Assembly: GCA_030549335.1 (NCBI GenBank)
Contig: CM060189.1
Span: 33,875,001-33,939,000 of the forward strand
Origin: Pontederia crassipes
Taxonomy: Eukaryota > Streptophyta > Magnoliopsida > Commelinales > Pontederiaceae
Length of the DNA stretch: 64,000 bases
Direction of reading: 5' to 3'
The position numbers were made by a program, and so were the translations under genes. Positions 22,301 through 31,477 of the stretch are shown here, piece by piece (position 1 is the stretch's first letter; each line of letters begins with the position of its first letter). The notes under the pieces were generated by a model that was given only the letters and a program-made list of their open reading frames with translations, was not told the origin of the DNA and did no database searches.

Positions 22301-25216
22301 TTACACCAACCAGCTTGAATTCTATGATTAACATCGTCATCAATCTCACCATCTTGTCTTACAATTGATCCTAAATATTTAAACTTTGTCACTTGAGGAA
22401 TTATATCCTCCCCTAACCTAACTTTCAAATCGTCTCTAAGTTGTTTATTTGTGAAATTGCTATGCATATATTCTGTTTTATTCCTACTTAAACGAAAACC
22501 CTTTGACTCCAACGTATTTCTCCATATTTCCAATTTTGTATTAATCTTTTCTCTTGAATCCGCTAAAAGTACTATATCATCCGCAAATAGCATGCACTTA
22601 GGTACCTCCTCTGTGATACTCTCGGTTATAGCATCGATAACTAAGTTAAATAGATACGGGCTTAAAGCTGATCCTTGATGTAGGCCAATTCCTATAGGAA
22701 ATTCATTTGTCTCACCTCCGGGTGTCCTAACCCTAGTCAATGCCCCATCGTACATATTTTGTATTACCTTAATGTAGGCAACATTCACCCTCTTCTTTTG
22801 CAAGGCTTTCCAAAGTACATCCCTTGGTACCCGATCATACGCCTTCTCTAAGTCAATGAAAGCCATATGTAAGTCTCTTCTCCTACTTCGATACTTCTCC
22901 ATCATCCCCCTTAGTAAATAAATCGCCTCTGTAGTGGATCTTCCTGGCATGAACCCAAATTGTCTCTCAGAAATACTAGTCTCCATTCTCAATCTATGCT
23001 CAATCACTTTTTCCCATAATTTCATAGTGTGACTCATAAGTTTAATCCCTCTATAATTTGCACAATTCTGAATATCCCCTTTATTAGATGTCACCTCAAA
23101 AGGAAAATTACTAGGTGCTCAGACAGATGGCTGACAAAATATATTTGTATTGAAGAAATTTATGTGTCTTTTGGCCTTTCTACTCTTCTAACTTCTCATA
23201 AAACAGGATCTTCTAGAGGACCCTGCTGTTGTTGATGCAGTAGACGAGGAGACCGAATTTAATGCTCTTGTGGTATGTTTCTCTTGTCCATGCAACTTTA
23301 GTTTTGAGGATCAAGTTTTACATGAACCTCTAATTGTTTAGAACTATCTTGGCTTAAATGCTGGAAACATTGTTTAAATGTATTCACGTCACAAGAAGAT
23401 GTATGCCAATAAAGACTATAACTTGTTATGAAAAATGGCCACATCTTGAATCCATCAAGGGACTCTACCATGGCATGCAAGCATGATCAAATGCCGATAA
23501 GCCCATTTTGATAATAAGGCTTTATTAGCACCCAAACCCCCAAGCCATCTTCTGTGCAAGGTCGGCATATGTCCTTCCATGCAACAAGATGTACGCCATG
23601 GTTAAAATTTTAGGGTCTTTCCAAAAAAAAAAATGCTTTGGATTGAATTAAGGCAGGTTTCCACAGATCTTGGTACCGTAAGGACAGACATCTTATAATA
23701 TATTAGAATTGCCGATAATACAGAACACACCAATGAGAGACGATTACCCCTAGACAAGAGTTTTGAACACCATTCCTCTGCTATATTTCCAAATTTTTCG
23801 ATAATCAGTGATAATTCCTTGGATGGCATTTCTTATTATATAAAGGAAGGCCCAAATAAGGTAATGGTAAAGTACCAATAGCAGTTTGTAATGCCCCCGA
23901 ACAGTCAATAGCCATCTGATCCTTCATACCTAAAGAAATGAAAGTGGATTTCAGCCGGTTAATATATGTATTTAGGTTTTAACCATTTAGCAGTTAATGG
24001 ACATCCCTTAATCTCTATTCACACATGAATATCTTCATAAGATTTTATTTTTCTCTTAATATTGTGCCGTAACCAACTCCGCCTATGTTTTATAGCCGGT
24101 CCCAAGTCCGGATAAAGGAGGAGGGTTGTGTTAGGCCCCGACAGCTAGCGTAAAACCCTGTCGAATCTTATGAACATGGATCAATGAATGAGCGGAATGG
24201 CGTCGTATGATCTATGTAGCCGACCCCACCTAGTGGGATAAGGCTTTGTTGTTGTTGTTGTATTGTGCCGTAACCATGTGGATGTACATGGGGAAAAACA
24301 GCGTCAATACTGTAACCTTACTTCAAGTCATAAATACAAAAACTTGGCTGTTATTTGAATTGGGATCTAGAATATCAGACGTTTTTATATTTGATGTGTG
24401 ACCTAAAATATCACAATATTGACATTTTTCAGGGATGTTCTTTGTGCTATTAGATATTATACATCACTTGTTCTCCTAATTTATTAATACATTAACTCCA
24501 TTCGGTCAAGGAACCAGCTTAGAATATTGAAAAATGAGTTGGTGTGACAATTACCCAGTGACAAGTATTAGTAATATTTTTCCCTTTCAGCTGGCGTTCC
24601 GACCAGCAAAGCCAAAGGTAGATCTTGGTGGAAATATATGCTAATGTGGTAATGATGAGGGGGCTTCAGACCCTGGGGGTAGAGGAATGTTTTATCCCAA
24701 AAAACTTACCTTGTAGCCATGATGGAGAATACCCATATGCTCATTTGGATAATAAGTTAAGGAAAAACTACCAATGTTGATGGTTCATACTCGGGAGTAA
24801 CTACAGGTCTATGTCATCTGAATGTGTCATCCAAGTTTTTTTTTTATCATTTTGCTTTGCTAGCTGTATTTTGTATTTCTTCATATGTTTGCTTTGTGCT
24901 ATATTAATACACCCTACAAACTTAATCTCCTGGATTAATCATATGAACTGTTTTTCAGTTTAGTTGTGAGTTCATATAAATACTTAGAGGTCGGTGTCTC
25001 TTATATTTTATCATTTGCCATGCAAAGGGCATTTTATATCTTCTCCTTCTCGGGTTGTATGCTACATCTGTTGGTTGTCTATTTACTTATTTGGGTTTAA
25101 CATGTTTAATATCTTTTCCATAATAGCATTTTTTTTTCGGTGGGCCATAATAGCATTTTTAAAATCTGCAGGAAGAGGAGGCAGCACTTTTTGAGTCACT
25201 GTTGGGAGAAAGATAA
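13359..25216 (+). CDS. DUF3727-family protein, probably plastid-targeted (10 exons)
   Basis: This complete gene encodes 324 residues. Exons: 13359-13775, 16900-16997, 17081-17126, 17641-17723, 18027-18091, 19711-19772, 21051-21110, 21251-21283, 23207-23272, 25172-25216. All introns are GT-AG and the phases join correctly. Exon 1 is GC-rich and begins MTSLPAASPSPCYTKPHASS, a Ser/Pro/Arg-rich sequence typical of chloroplast transit peptides, and then has a basic low-complexity stretch. The conserved domain starts at FVLDEYGKVLMASSKR. It continues with VCVIRRVF, DDCMLLCPVD, DDEVEAILPAAAYALAKIHM, GEDIEGLPTEGVEITCFN, YMIYTPSDPLLF and a C-terminus ending EEEAALFESLLGER. This is the plant DUF3727/DUF1292-type family; its biochemical role is unknown to me. 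In-frame ATGs upstream (13146) were rejected because the family begins near MTS. The introns carry many retroelement insertions. Confidence 0.92.
14116..14168 (+). mobile_element. 17-bp poly-A insertion with 18-bp target duplication
   Basis: An insert TTTATTCTCCTAAAAAA (14134-14150) is flanked by perfect 18-bp direct repeats AAGTCCCTATCATCCTTT at 14116-14133 and 14151-14168. The A-rich 3' end and the repeat length fit target-primed reverse transcription by a LINE that stopped almost at once. It lies in intron 1 of the DUF3727 gene. Confidence 0.7.
14272..14333 (+). repeat. Probable LINE 3'-end fragment
   Basis: The sequence TGGACGACTACCCACC, then TAGTCATCCTTCC and a short A run, resembles the 3' end of the LINE fragment at 16163-16213 (TGGATGGCTGCCCACG, then TAGCCATCCTTTTACC and an A run). 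It is likely another 3' terminal LINE piece in intron 1. No target duplication was found. Confidence 0.4.
15110..15299 (-). mobile_element. RTE-tailed (Au-like) SINE with 16-bp target duplication
   Basis: On the minus strand this reads CTCCGCCTATGTTTTATAGC at its start, then GGATAAAGGAGGAGGGTTGT, then GACCCCACCTAGTGGGATAA, and ends in a TTG-repeat tail. Direct repeats TTATTTTCTCCTTTCA flank it at 15094-15109 and 15300-15315. The 3' region and TTG tail match the end of the RTE LINE at 21783-23099, as known for Au SINEs. Intron 1 of the DUF3727 gene. Confidence 0.85.
15510..16213 (+). mobile_element. LINE ORF2 3' end (zf-RVT), interrupted by a SINE
   Basis: The frame from 15516 reads a zf-RVT-like segment, CILCKRSKEDIDYLSSVCP, then KVLWQLRRF and WTIWLQHNHYFFFGKERC. 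At 15798 it is broken by a SINE (15799-15994) and it resumes after the second target-site copy at about 16016. A 3' UTR with TGGATGGCTGCCCACG...TAGCCATCC and an A-rich end near 16213 completes it. It is 5' truncated and lies in intron 1 of the DUF3727 gene. Confidence 0.75.
15799..15994 (-). mobile_element. RTE-tailed (Au-like) SINE nested in a LINE fragment, 21-bp target duplication
   Basis: This is full length and closely similar to the copy at 15110-15299. Perfect 21-bp direct repeats flank it at 15778-15798 and 15995-16015 (starting TTGGAAAGGAGAGG). The CAA-repeat end on the left is its 3' tail on the minus strand. It splits the LINE open frame, so it is younger than that LINE. Confidence 0.9.
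17281..17331. repeat. TA microsatellite between 16-bp direct repeats
   Basis: A 19-bp AT-alternating run (17297-17315) lies between perfect direct repeats TGATAATTTGTGATAT at 17281-17296 and 17316-17331. It could be a tiny insertion that expanded as a microsatellite, or a local duplication. Intron 3 of the DUF3727 gene. Confidence 0.5.
17806..17884 (+). mobile_element. 5'-truncated RTE-tailed SINE or LINE end
   Basis: The segment reads AACATGGATCAACGAGC, then GTCGTATGATCCATGTAGCC, GACCCCACCTAGTGGGATAA and a TTG tail. The CAACGAG segment before GCGTCGTATG fits the SINE better than the LINE. It lies in the intron just after exon 4 of the DUF3727 gene. Confidence 0.8.
18186..18241 (+). mobile_element. 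26-bp A-rich insertion with 15-bp target duplication
   Basis: Insert 18201-18226 (TCGCTT, then an A-rich run broken by a G, ending GTG) lies between perfect direct repeats AAATTTGTTGGCAAA at 18186-18200 and 18227-18241. It is consistent with a minimal LINE-mediated insertion. Intron 5 of the DUF3727 gene. Confidence 0.6.
18417..18575 (+). repeat. Possible tRNA-derived SINE
   Basis: The sequence TTTAGTTGGTTAAGC resembles a pol III A box. About 30 bases later, GGGTCCAAACATC resembles a B box. The spacing and order fit a tRNA-like head. The following 100 bases end in a short A run near 18570. The boundaries are approximate and no target duplication was confirmed. Confidence 0.4.
18727..18958 (+). 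repeat. Possible second tRNA-derived SINE
   Basis: GGGTAGAGTGGTAAGCAGC resembles an A box. GAGTTCACTC about 35 bases later resembles a degenerate B box. The stretch ends with an A-rich run near 18950. It is in intron 5, next to the other tRNA-like repeat, and differs from it in sequence. The family was not identified. Confidence 0.35.
19190..19413. repeat. Tandem duplication of about 112 bp
   Basis: Two adjacent copies start CCCTTTGTGTGTTAGAAA at 19190 and 19302, and share GGGCTTCTGAT.TCAGG and AATGTGTCATGTCACATGCC. They differ by a few substitutions and small indels. Non-coding, in intron 5 of the DUF3727 gene. Confidence 0.8.
19854..19907 (+). mobile_element. 22-bp poly-A insertion with 16-bp target duplication
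   Basis: Insert 19870-19891 is CCTTCTC followed by 15 A residues. Perfect direct repeats AAGATTTTCATTTGTT flank it at 19854-19869 and 19892-19907. The CTTCTC-plus-poly-A end resembles the end of the LINE at 2885-2911. It is an extreme 5' truncation. Confidence 0.8.
19901..19979 (+). mobile_element. 41-bp RTE/SINE tail insertion with 19-bp target duplication
   Basis: Insert 19920-19960 contains only the last part of the RTE/Au family: ACCGACCCCACCTAGTGGGA, then TAAGGC and the TTG tail. Perfect 19-bp direct repeats ATTTGTTAGCCTCCATAGT lie at 19901-19919 and 19961-19979. Its left target copy overlaps the right target copy of the preceding 22-bp insertion, so two events hit the same site. Confidence 0.92.
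21783..23099 (-). mobile_element. RTE-type LINE, 5' truncated
   Basis: Minus-strand frames 23094-22189 and 22185-21814 encode most of an RTE reverse transcriptase and C-terminus. Visible motifs are NYRGIKLMSH, RQFGFMPGRSTTEAI, FIDLEKAYDRVPR, GLHQGSALSPYLFN and the catalytic FADD (in MLFADDIVLL). The C-terminal region includes MLRWMCGHTRLD, RLRWFGHVQRR and RGRPRRTLGE. A TGA stop replaces the usual Trp codon between YGSEC and AMKGQ, so the copy is dead. It ends directly in GACCCCACCTAGTGGGATAA plus a TTG tail (left end). It sits in intron 8 of the DUF3727 gene, antisense to it. The 5' boundary is approximate. Confidence 0.93.
23600..23835 (-). mobile_element. LINE ORF2 fragment (post-RT region)
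   Basis: The minus-strand frame 23829-23602 reads EEWCSKLLSRGNRLSLVCSV, then LSAILIYYKMSVLTVPRSV and SIQSIFFFGK. This matches the conserved stretch after the reverse transcriptase in plant L1 elements (LS.GGR..L..SVLS..PIY...). It is a fragment only, in intron 9 of the DUF3727 gene, with no clear ends. Confidence 0.7.
24076..24260 (+). mobile_element. RTE-tailed (Au-like) SINE with 16-bp target duplication
   Basis: This is a full-length copy starting ACTCCGCCTATGTTTTATAG and ending in the TTG-repeat tail. Perfect direct repeats TATTGTGCCGTAACCA flank it at 24060-24075 and 24261-24276. It is in intron 9 of the DUF3727 gene, sense orientation. Confidence 0.92.
25118..25160 (-). mobile_element. 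11-bp insertion with 16-bp target duplication
   Basis: Insert 25134-25144 (TTTTCGGTGGG) lies between perfect direct repeats CCATAATAGCATTTTT at 25118-25133 and 25145-25160. On the minus strand it reads CCCACCG followed by A residues, as expected for a LINE tail. The right repeat ends 12 bases before the last exon (25172), so the insertion altered the acceptor region of intron 9 without removing the AG. Confidence 0.6.
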
Positions 25217-26338
25217 ATACTTAACCAGGTCCGCCTCAAGATAACTTCATTACACCAGCATTTCCACCTGAATGTAAAAGCGTGATTGCTTCTGTATGCC
25301 TGTTTAGTTTAGAACTGTATCATCCTTTATTAATTGTATGTAAATAAATTGCTAACAAGTATATTTTGTTCTTAGCATTTTCATCAGATGGTTTTCGTCT
25401 TTTTTGTTCGTGATCTTTTGATCCATTGAAGAATAGAAATCCAAGAATCCCGGAAGTAAATTGTCAGGTATGAAGATTTCTCTTGGATAGACATGATCAT
25501 CAATCGGTACCAACAATGGGCTAATATCGTGTAATGTTTCACAGACTTGAAACTTTAACCCCCGGTCTGCTGTCGTTTACTTTTCACAGACTTTGAAGTT
25601 TTTATGAGAAAAGCTTGCGATCGGCTTATTTTCAGTATCCACTGATTTTGTAACCGGAAAAGAAAGCCCACTGATTTGAAAGGGTTACTTGAAATGGCGC
25701 CTGGCCCTGACACTATGAGAAGGAACAATATATTTTTTTCGACTATATGATGCCTGAAAGGGTCCTTAAAACATTCTCGGCATGTTTTTGATGTGGGACG
25801 CGGCATGTTTTAGTTTACTACAAAAACAAAACTACAAGCTAGTGGAGCTAGTGGTATGTATATGAAAAGTAAATTTGATCATATCGAGACAGGCGGTAGC
25901 ATCTAATTAAACTATGGACCAAGAACTTTCACATCTTGTATAGTGCTTAAATCTTTACATCAGCCCTTCATCATGCAGCTTCATCTTGTTCCATGCATCT
26001 CAAGAACTACTTCAGCCCTTCATCATGCAGCTTCATCTTGCTCCATGCATCTCAAGAACTACTGTTTAGCAGCAGAAAGGCTGCATAGGATGAAACATCA
26101 CTTCCGGGCTTCCATCAGCAACCTAACTAGTTCATCTGTCGTCAGTCCAAGCTTCCTTCTTCGTCGCCTTCGTGCGACCTAGTTCTCCTTCGCCTGTATC
26201 GACTGGCTGACAACAGATGTGGTGACACATGAATAATACCGAGCTGACATGGCGTGAGTCTGCAAGAGGGAAGCCAGTATTGCGCTTGCCTCCGTCGTCG
26301 TCCGTGCGGGTCGGAGTAATCTTGGAGTAATCTTGCCG
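25217..26338. other. Convergent intergenic region with a 52-bp tandem repeat
   Basis: This lies between the 3' end of the DUF3727 gene and the 3' ends of minus-strand genes. It contains a perfect-register tandem duplication of 52 bp at 25961-26012 and 26013-26064 (CAGCCCTTCATCATGCAGC...), the two copies differing at about two sites. No further gene is supported. Confidence 0.7.
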
Positions 26339-26521
26339 TTAAGAAGGGTGCAAGTTAGTTGGGGGCTTCAACTCTGGTGGCGCCGCCGACTGTAGTGGTG
26401 GTGGTTCTGCAGTGGCAGTGGCGACGTTCTGACAATTCATAATGTAATAAGGTTTAGGAGCCCCCGGTTGGATTTCCCACTTGAATGGAATGGAACCTGG
26501 TCGCTTGAAAGAGTCATCCAA
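26339..26521 (-). CDS. Small DUF688-like protein or truncated relic
   Basis: This 60-residue frame starts MDDSFKRPGSIPFKWEIQPG. That start matches the conserved N-terminus of a family of small plant proteins of unknown function (the SIPFKWEIQPG.PK motif; DUF688-like). The remainder is Pro/Ala-rich and ends at PPTNLHPS. Related proteins as I know them are longer and have a Ser/Arg-rich C-terminal part that I do not see here. The copy may therefore be truncated, or its later part may have been lost by frameshift. It lies between two convergent genes on the strand of the NRAMP gene. Function unknown. Confidence 0.5.
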   Translation of the reverse strand: MDDSFKRPGSIPFKWEIQPGAPKPYYIMNCQNVATATAEPPPLQSAAPPELKPPTNLHPS

Positions 26522-28627
26522 GCCCGCTCGCCTTCAGCTCGCAGCTCTTGTCATCGATCTTTGTTTCTGGTCTCGTCTCTGCACCTCCTGTTTTGGAACT
26601 TGTTAGGATGCGTGGCTGCATCCCACCATTGGCTCTCTTGGCTTTTACATGGATTAGGCTGCTTTTGGCTTCATTCTACTCCCTCTCTGTCACAACCCAC
26701 GAGCTGGATGAAAGAGTCTATAGGTCGCATTTATACAATCTCTGTGTTAATCTTCACGCAGTCCCATTATAACAAGCTAATGGAGAAGCTGTAAGGTACT
26801 CCTCATTTCTTATATGTAAATTTCTATTAATTATATAACGGGAACATATTTTATTTAGATCGAAGACTGGAACATAATTTAGTCGAGCTAATAATTGCCC
26901 GAGACAAGCTGCATGATACTTACTGCTTACATATCATGTTTTTCTCAACGTGCATAAACTAACAAGAAGCATGCAATTGATATTGATGCATACATACATA
27001 GACTTTGATGCAGAAATATTACAGTTAACCTGTGAAATTATATAGGCAAACAAATTATTCACTCAGGAAGTGGGATATCTGCAAGATCATCTCTGTAGGG
27101 TACTATCTCATTCCCTCCTCTTGTTCTCGCCTGGTCAAAATGATCAGACATTCCCTTCTCCATTTCTATCTGCGAGGCAACACAATCGGAGGTGTTTATG
27201 AAGGTGACTGCAGTGTCCTTCCTGAATGTCAAGTAGACGACTGCACAGATGTAGGCGGCCATCAGGGGGAAGACGACGATGCTGATCAAGACATTGGCGG
27301 CCTTTGGTAGGCTGCTGTGGACCAGCCAACCAATGAAGCTGGTGATCAGGAAGTACATGTTGATCCCTATGACGCCCAAACCAAGAGCCCATGATAGCAC
27401 AATGATCTGTATGCACCAAATAATTGAAGTACTACAAGTGAATATTATATTCTTTTTCCTAAATTAAGAAGGATTATACTTAACGCACATATATGGAATT
27501 TTTGTGAGGCCCCATTTTGGTCCGACTGCTGCTGAACTTGAGGAGGGGGATCAGAGCAAATGGCAGCTCAAAAGATAGTATCATCTGTACAATTTCATTG
27601 GTTAGATAACACAATAAGGTACACATAATAGTTACAACTAATTATATCATTACCGATGCTATTATGATGAGCCTTGCAGCTCCGGAAGAACCAGCAATGA
27701 CAGAGACGATAAGACTAGGAGCGATTGCAATTAGCCGAGTCAGGAGATTCCTTGTCCACTTCCTCATCTTAATGTCCAAGAACCCCTGCAAAATCATTAA
27801 TCGCAAGAAACACAGTTCACGCTTAAACACGAGCATGCATGCCTGGTACAAGAAACATGAAACTGCCATAGCATAATTTCTCCTGTCAGGGATAAGTTTT
27901 TAGTATATTGACATTATGCACCTGCATGATGTACTGACCGGCGTATGTGCCGGTAATCGTGGAGCTCTGTCCGGAAGCAAGTAATGCGATTGCATACACT
28001 GTTGAACTCGCTCCTCCCAAAACGTTCTATAAGAAGAGTGTTTCTAATTAGTTGGGAACAAGACAGCTCATGCTCAAAAAAATTTGACTAATAAATAAAT
28101 GATGCTGATTTCGATGGAAGGAGATCACCTTGAGCAGAAAAGATGAAGAGTTGAGGGTGAGATCGCTGCATCTATCAGCATCCTTAGGGGAGAGGTTTGT
28201 AGCCGAGCAGATAGTGCCGGAAACAGATATAACTGCAATGTTGATGAGCAGAGCCACAAACAACGCGAATCCACTTTCCCAAAGAAAGTATCTGCATGCT
28301 TCCTGTCGACGTATATATGTATATATGTTACAGGAATTATAGTCGAAGAAGGAAAAGAGCAATCAATTGTTTCTCACTGCAAAGTACATGCATGATATCT
28401 GCATGAACCATGCTTTTGTGGCTTGTTATTCCACTGATAATTAACAATTTTGTGTAGTAAATTTCTTTTTACACTTACGTTGATTCCTTTGACAGATGGT
28501 GGCGTTTTTCTAGATAACACCAAAGCCGAATGTAAAAACAAGTTGTGCCTGAGAAAAACGCTAACACACACACACACACGTGAACATAAGCAAAAAAAGA
28601 TATATTACTCAGAGAGAAGATGATCAT

Positions 28628-28714
28628 GTCATATCTTTTCAATGTGCATGTTAAATATATAGATGATGTACGTATAGAGCAATGGCGTCATATCTTTTCA
28701 ATGTGCATGTTAAA
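28628..28714. repeat. 28-bp direct repeat with exon-derived filler near the exon 7 donor
   Basis: The 28-bp sequence starting GTCATATCTTTTCAATGTGC occurs at 28628-28655 and 28687-28714. Between the copies is AGAGCAATGGCGTC (28676-28689), identical to 14 bases of exon 7 at 28748-28761. Copy B has a single unit and no filler. This looks like a repair event with templated insertion, 12 bases from the exon 7 donor. Confidence 0.75.
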
Positions 28715-29050
28715 GGTGACACTTACGGCACGACGAGGGTGCCCATGAGAGCAATGGCGTCGCCGGTGGCACCAGTGCCCTTGAGCTTGGGCACAAAGAG
28801 GCCCTTCATCACCTCGGTTGCCGGGGGCTTCACGTAGCTCAGTTCGCCGAAATAGCAAGCCGCCATGAGAAATACCAGAGCAGAAATTAATAACTCTAGT
28901 TTCCGGACCTGCTCAAAGTTCATTGAAGCAAACAATAAGAGAAGACATTCAAATCAAGAGGAACAATATCTGATAGTTATAAAACATAGGTTTTGGATAA
29001 TTTAACTAGTGTAATCAATTATTAGTAATTAGTTTAATTAACTAATATGA

Positions 29051-29233
29051 ACTCCGTCTATATTTTATAGCCGGTTCCAAGCCCGGATAAAGGAGGAGGA
29101 TTGTGTTAGACCCCGATAGCCAGCATAAAATCCTGTCGAATCTTATGAACATGGATCAACGAATATAGAATGACGTCGTATGATTCATGTAGCCGACCCC
29201 ACTTAGTGAGATAAGATTTTGTTATTGTTGTTG
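29051..29233 (+). mobile_element. RTE-tailed (Au-like) SINE at the NRAMP-A exon 6 donor
   Basis: This is a diverged full-length copy (ACTCCGTCTATATTTTATAG ... GACCCCACTTAGTGAGATAA plus TTG tail). Direct repeats TAACTAATATGA lie at 29039-29050 and 29234-29245. On the minus-strand transcript the exon 6 donor (29250, GTAACT) is followed within 5 bases by the target repeat and within 17 bases by the SINE. Copy B lacks it, so it arrived after the duplication. Confidence 0.9.
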
Positions 29234-30589
29234 TAACTAATATGAGTTACCCCATATCTCTGGAGGCCAAGAAGTAATAGGGTGCTCAACCCAGTGATCA
29301 GAACCCCACTCCAAACTGGAATATGAAACAAAATGTTGAGCGTAAAGGCTGTCCCTATAACTGCACCAAGAGCCAAAATAGTTCATTTATTAGATCCATT
29401 AAAGAAGGAAGAAGGAGGTTGTTGATCAGATGGCTGTCGATAATTTTATTCTCTAAGAGAGAAAAAATAATTCATTAAGCTTAGAAAGATTTTAAATTAA
29501 CCTTCAGGGATGTCAGCAGCGATCACAGCGACCTCAGCTACAATCCAGAGAAAGATCTTGACATACTTTGGGTACTCAGCTTTACAAAGCTCTGCGAGAT
29601 GCCTCCCTATATATACGTATTAAGATAATCCATTGCATGCATTAATCATCTGTCAATTTATATGATTTTTGTTTGATAAAGCACGAATAACTTGAAAAGA
29701 AAATATTACTTATTAATTACCTGTTGTTACTCCAAGGTTTGCTGCTAAAGATTGAATTATCAGCGCGAACACAAGCCCGATTAGTATGACCCAAAGAAGC
29801 TGTTAAAATTATTTCAAAAAAATAAATGACAACAAATTAATGATTGGCCTCCTCAGATCACAAATAGATATTTGTGTGAACTCATATATCACATTATCCT
29901 AATTGTCTCTGAGTTTGGACACTATGCTCAGTTTCAATTGGTATATAAAATAGATTCAATTTCCTTTTGTAAAAAATATTTTTTTTACATGAAAAAACTT
30001 CAAACTTCTCGTAATATTTAATTAGATCCGAAATTTTAAATCGGACAACTAGCTAGATCGAATTCGTAAATGTAGTTTGATTTGCGGCCATTTAAGTTAG
30101 GGTTTTGTTTTATTATTGAATTCGATATCGTTCCTATTTTGTTAGGATCAGGTTGTTCAATTTAATTATAATGATGTCTATCGCTAGCTCGAATCTAAAG
30201 TTTCCGAGTTACGGAAAGCTTGGCGTCCAACGTCGAATAATTGGAATAAAAACTCAACTCAGCACTGTCGTTTTAGACTACGTCCAACTATCTTCCTAAA
30301 ATTTTTAAATATATTTAAAAAGTTATGCTTATGAATAATAATATGTTTAGAAATTAGATATGTATAACGATGTCTAAAATAAATGGAATTAATTAGAGAA
30401 ATATTGTAGTTTTACAAACTAAATAATTTTAATATTAATTATATGCTTATTAATATATTTTTAGGTTATTCGCGTCAATCTAAAACTACATAAATGAAAT
30501 TAGTAAGGCTGTTCTTGTTCCATTTTACAGTCAGTTCTCTCTCTCTCCCGTGTCGGTAGGTGCGAAGTGTTGGGGTCGGATTTGTTGTT

Positions 30590-31475
30590 TTTTTCATGGT
30601 TATTAAAACCGGATCGGACCGGCCGGTTCAACCGGTTCAACCACGAATCGACTGCTGATCCGGTCCGAATTAATATGAAAAACGGAAATGAACTTGAATC
30701 GGGCAAAAATCGGTTCAACCGATAAAAATTGGTTCAACCACAAAACCGAAAAAATCCAGTTCAAATATAAAGTGAAAAAATAAAAAATAAAAGTAAAAAT
30801 AGGAAATAAAAAGTTAGAAAGGAAGGTAAAAAAATGAGAAAATATTTGAATTTAGAATTGGTAAAAATTAAAAAGGAAATAAATGTGGGAAATCAATATG
30901 GGAGAGAAATTAATGGAAATAAAAATGGAAAGTATTAAAACGGAAATAAAGAAGAAAATAAAAGGAAGTAAGTGTGATGTATGAAAATTTTAATTAATTT
31001 ATTATCATCACAAAATAGTATAAAATAATTAATATAGTATATCAACAATAATAACTTAATTTTTTATGAATATTAAAAGTTTTAATATCTTTTTATTATA
31101 AAAAAGTAAATAAATATGGGAATTAATGGGGAGAGAGGAATTAATGGAAATAGAAAAATAAAATATTAAAATTAAAGTAAAGAAAAAATAAACATGAGAG
31201 TGATATATGTAAAAATTAATTAATATATCATCATCCTAAAATAGTATTGAAGAATAAAATAAAAGAATTAATATACTATATTAATAATAAAACTTCAAAC
31301 TCTTTTTATGAAAATTAAATATTTGTTTATATGAATTATAAGCATTATATAATATTTATTAATATATATAATTATTTTAAATAATATTAATTTAATAAAA
31401 TCCGGTTGAACCAAGTTGAATCCGATCAATTCGATCCAACCACGACCCAGTTGAGTGGCGGGTCCGGTTGATCGC
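30590..31475. mobile_element. Possible hAT-like non-autonomous element
   Basis: The left end is rich in CCGG/GGTTCAACC motifs (AAAACCGGATCGGACCGGCC at 30605). The right end reads CCACGACCCAGTTGAGTGGC, then GGGTCCGGTTGATCGC. The core is AT-rich. Terminal motifs in inverted orientation (ACCGGATCGGACC against ATCAACCGGACCC) suggest a DNA element. It is absent from the matching intron of NRAMP copy B. No firm target duplication was found. Confidence 0.45.
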
Positions 31476-31477
31476 TA

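Noticed and set aside
27144-27419. Second-frame ORF over the last NRAMP-A exon (and its twin at 52527-52802)
   Set aside because: Out-of-frame shadow of the transporter exon; the true frame has the conserved family sequence.
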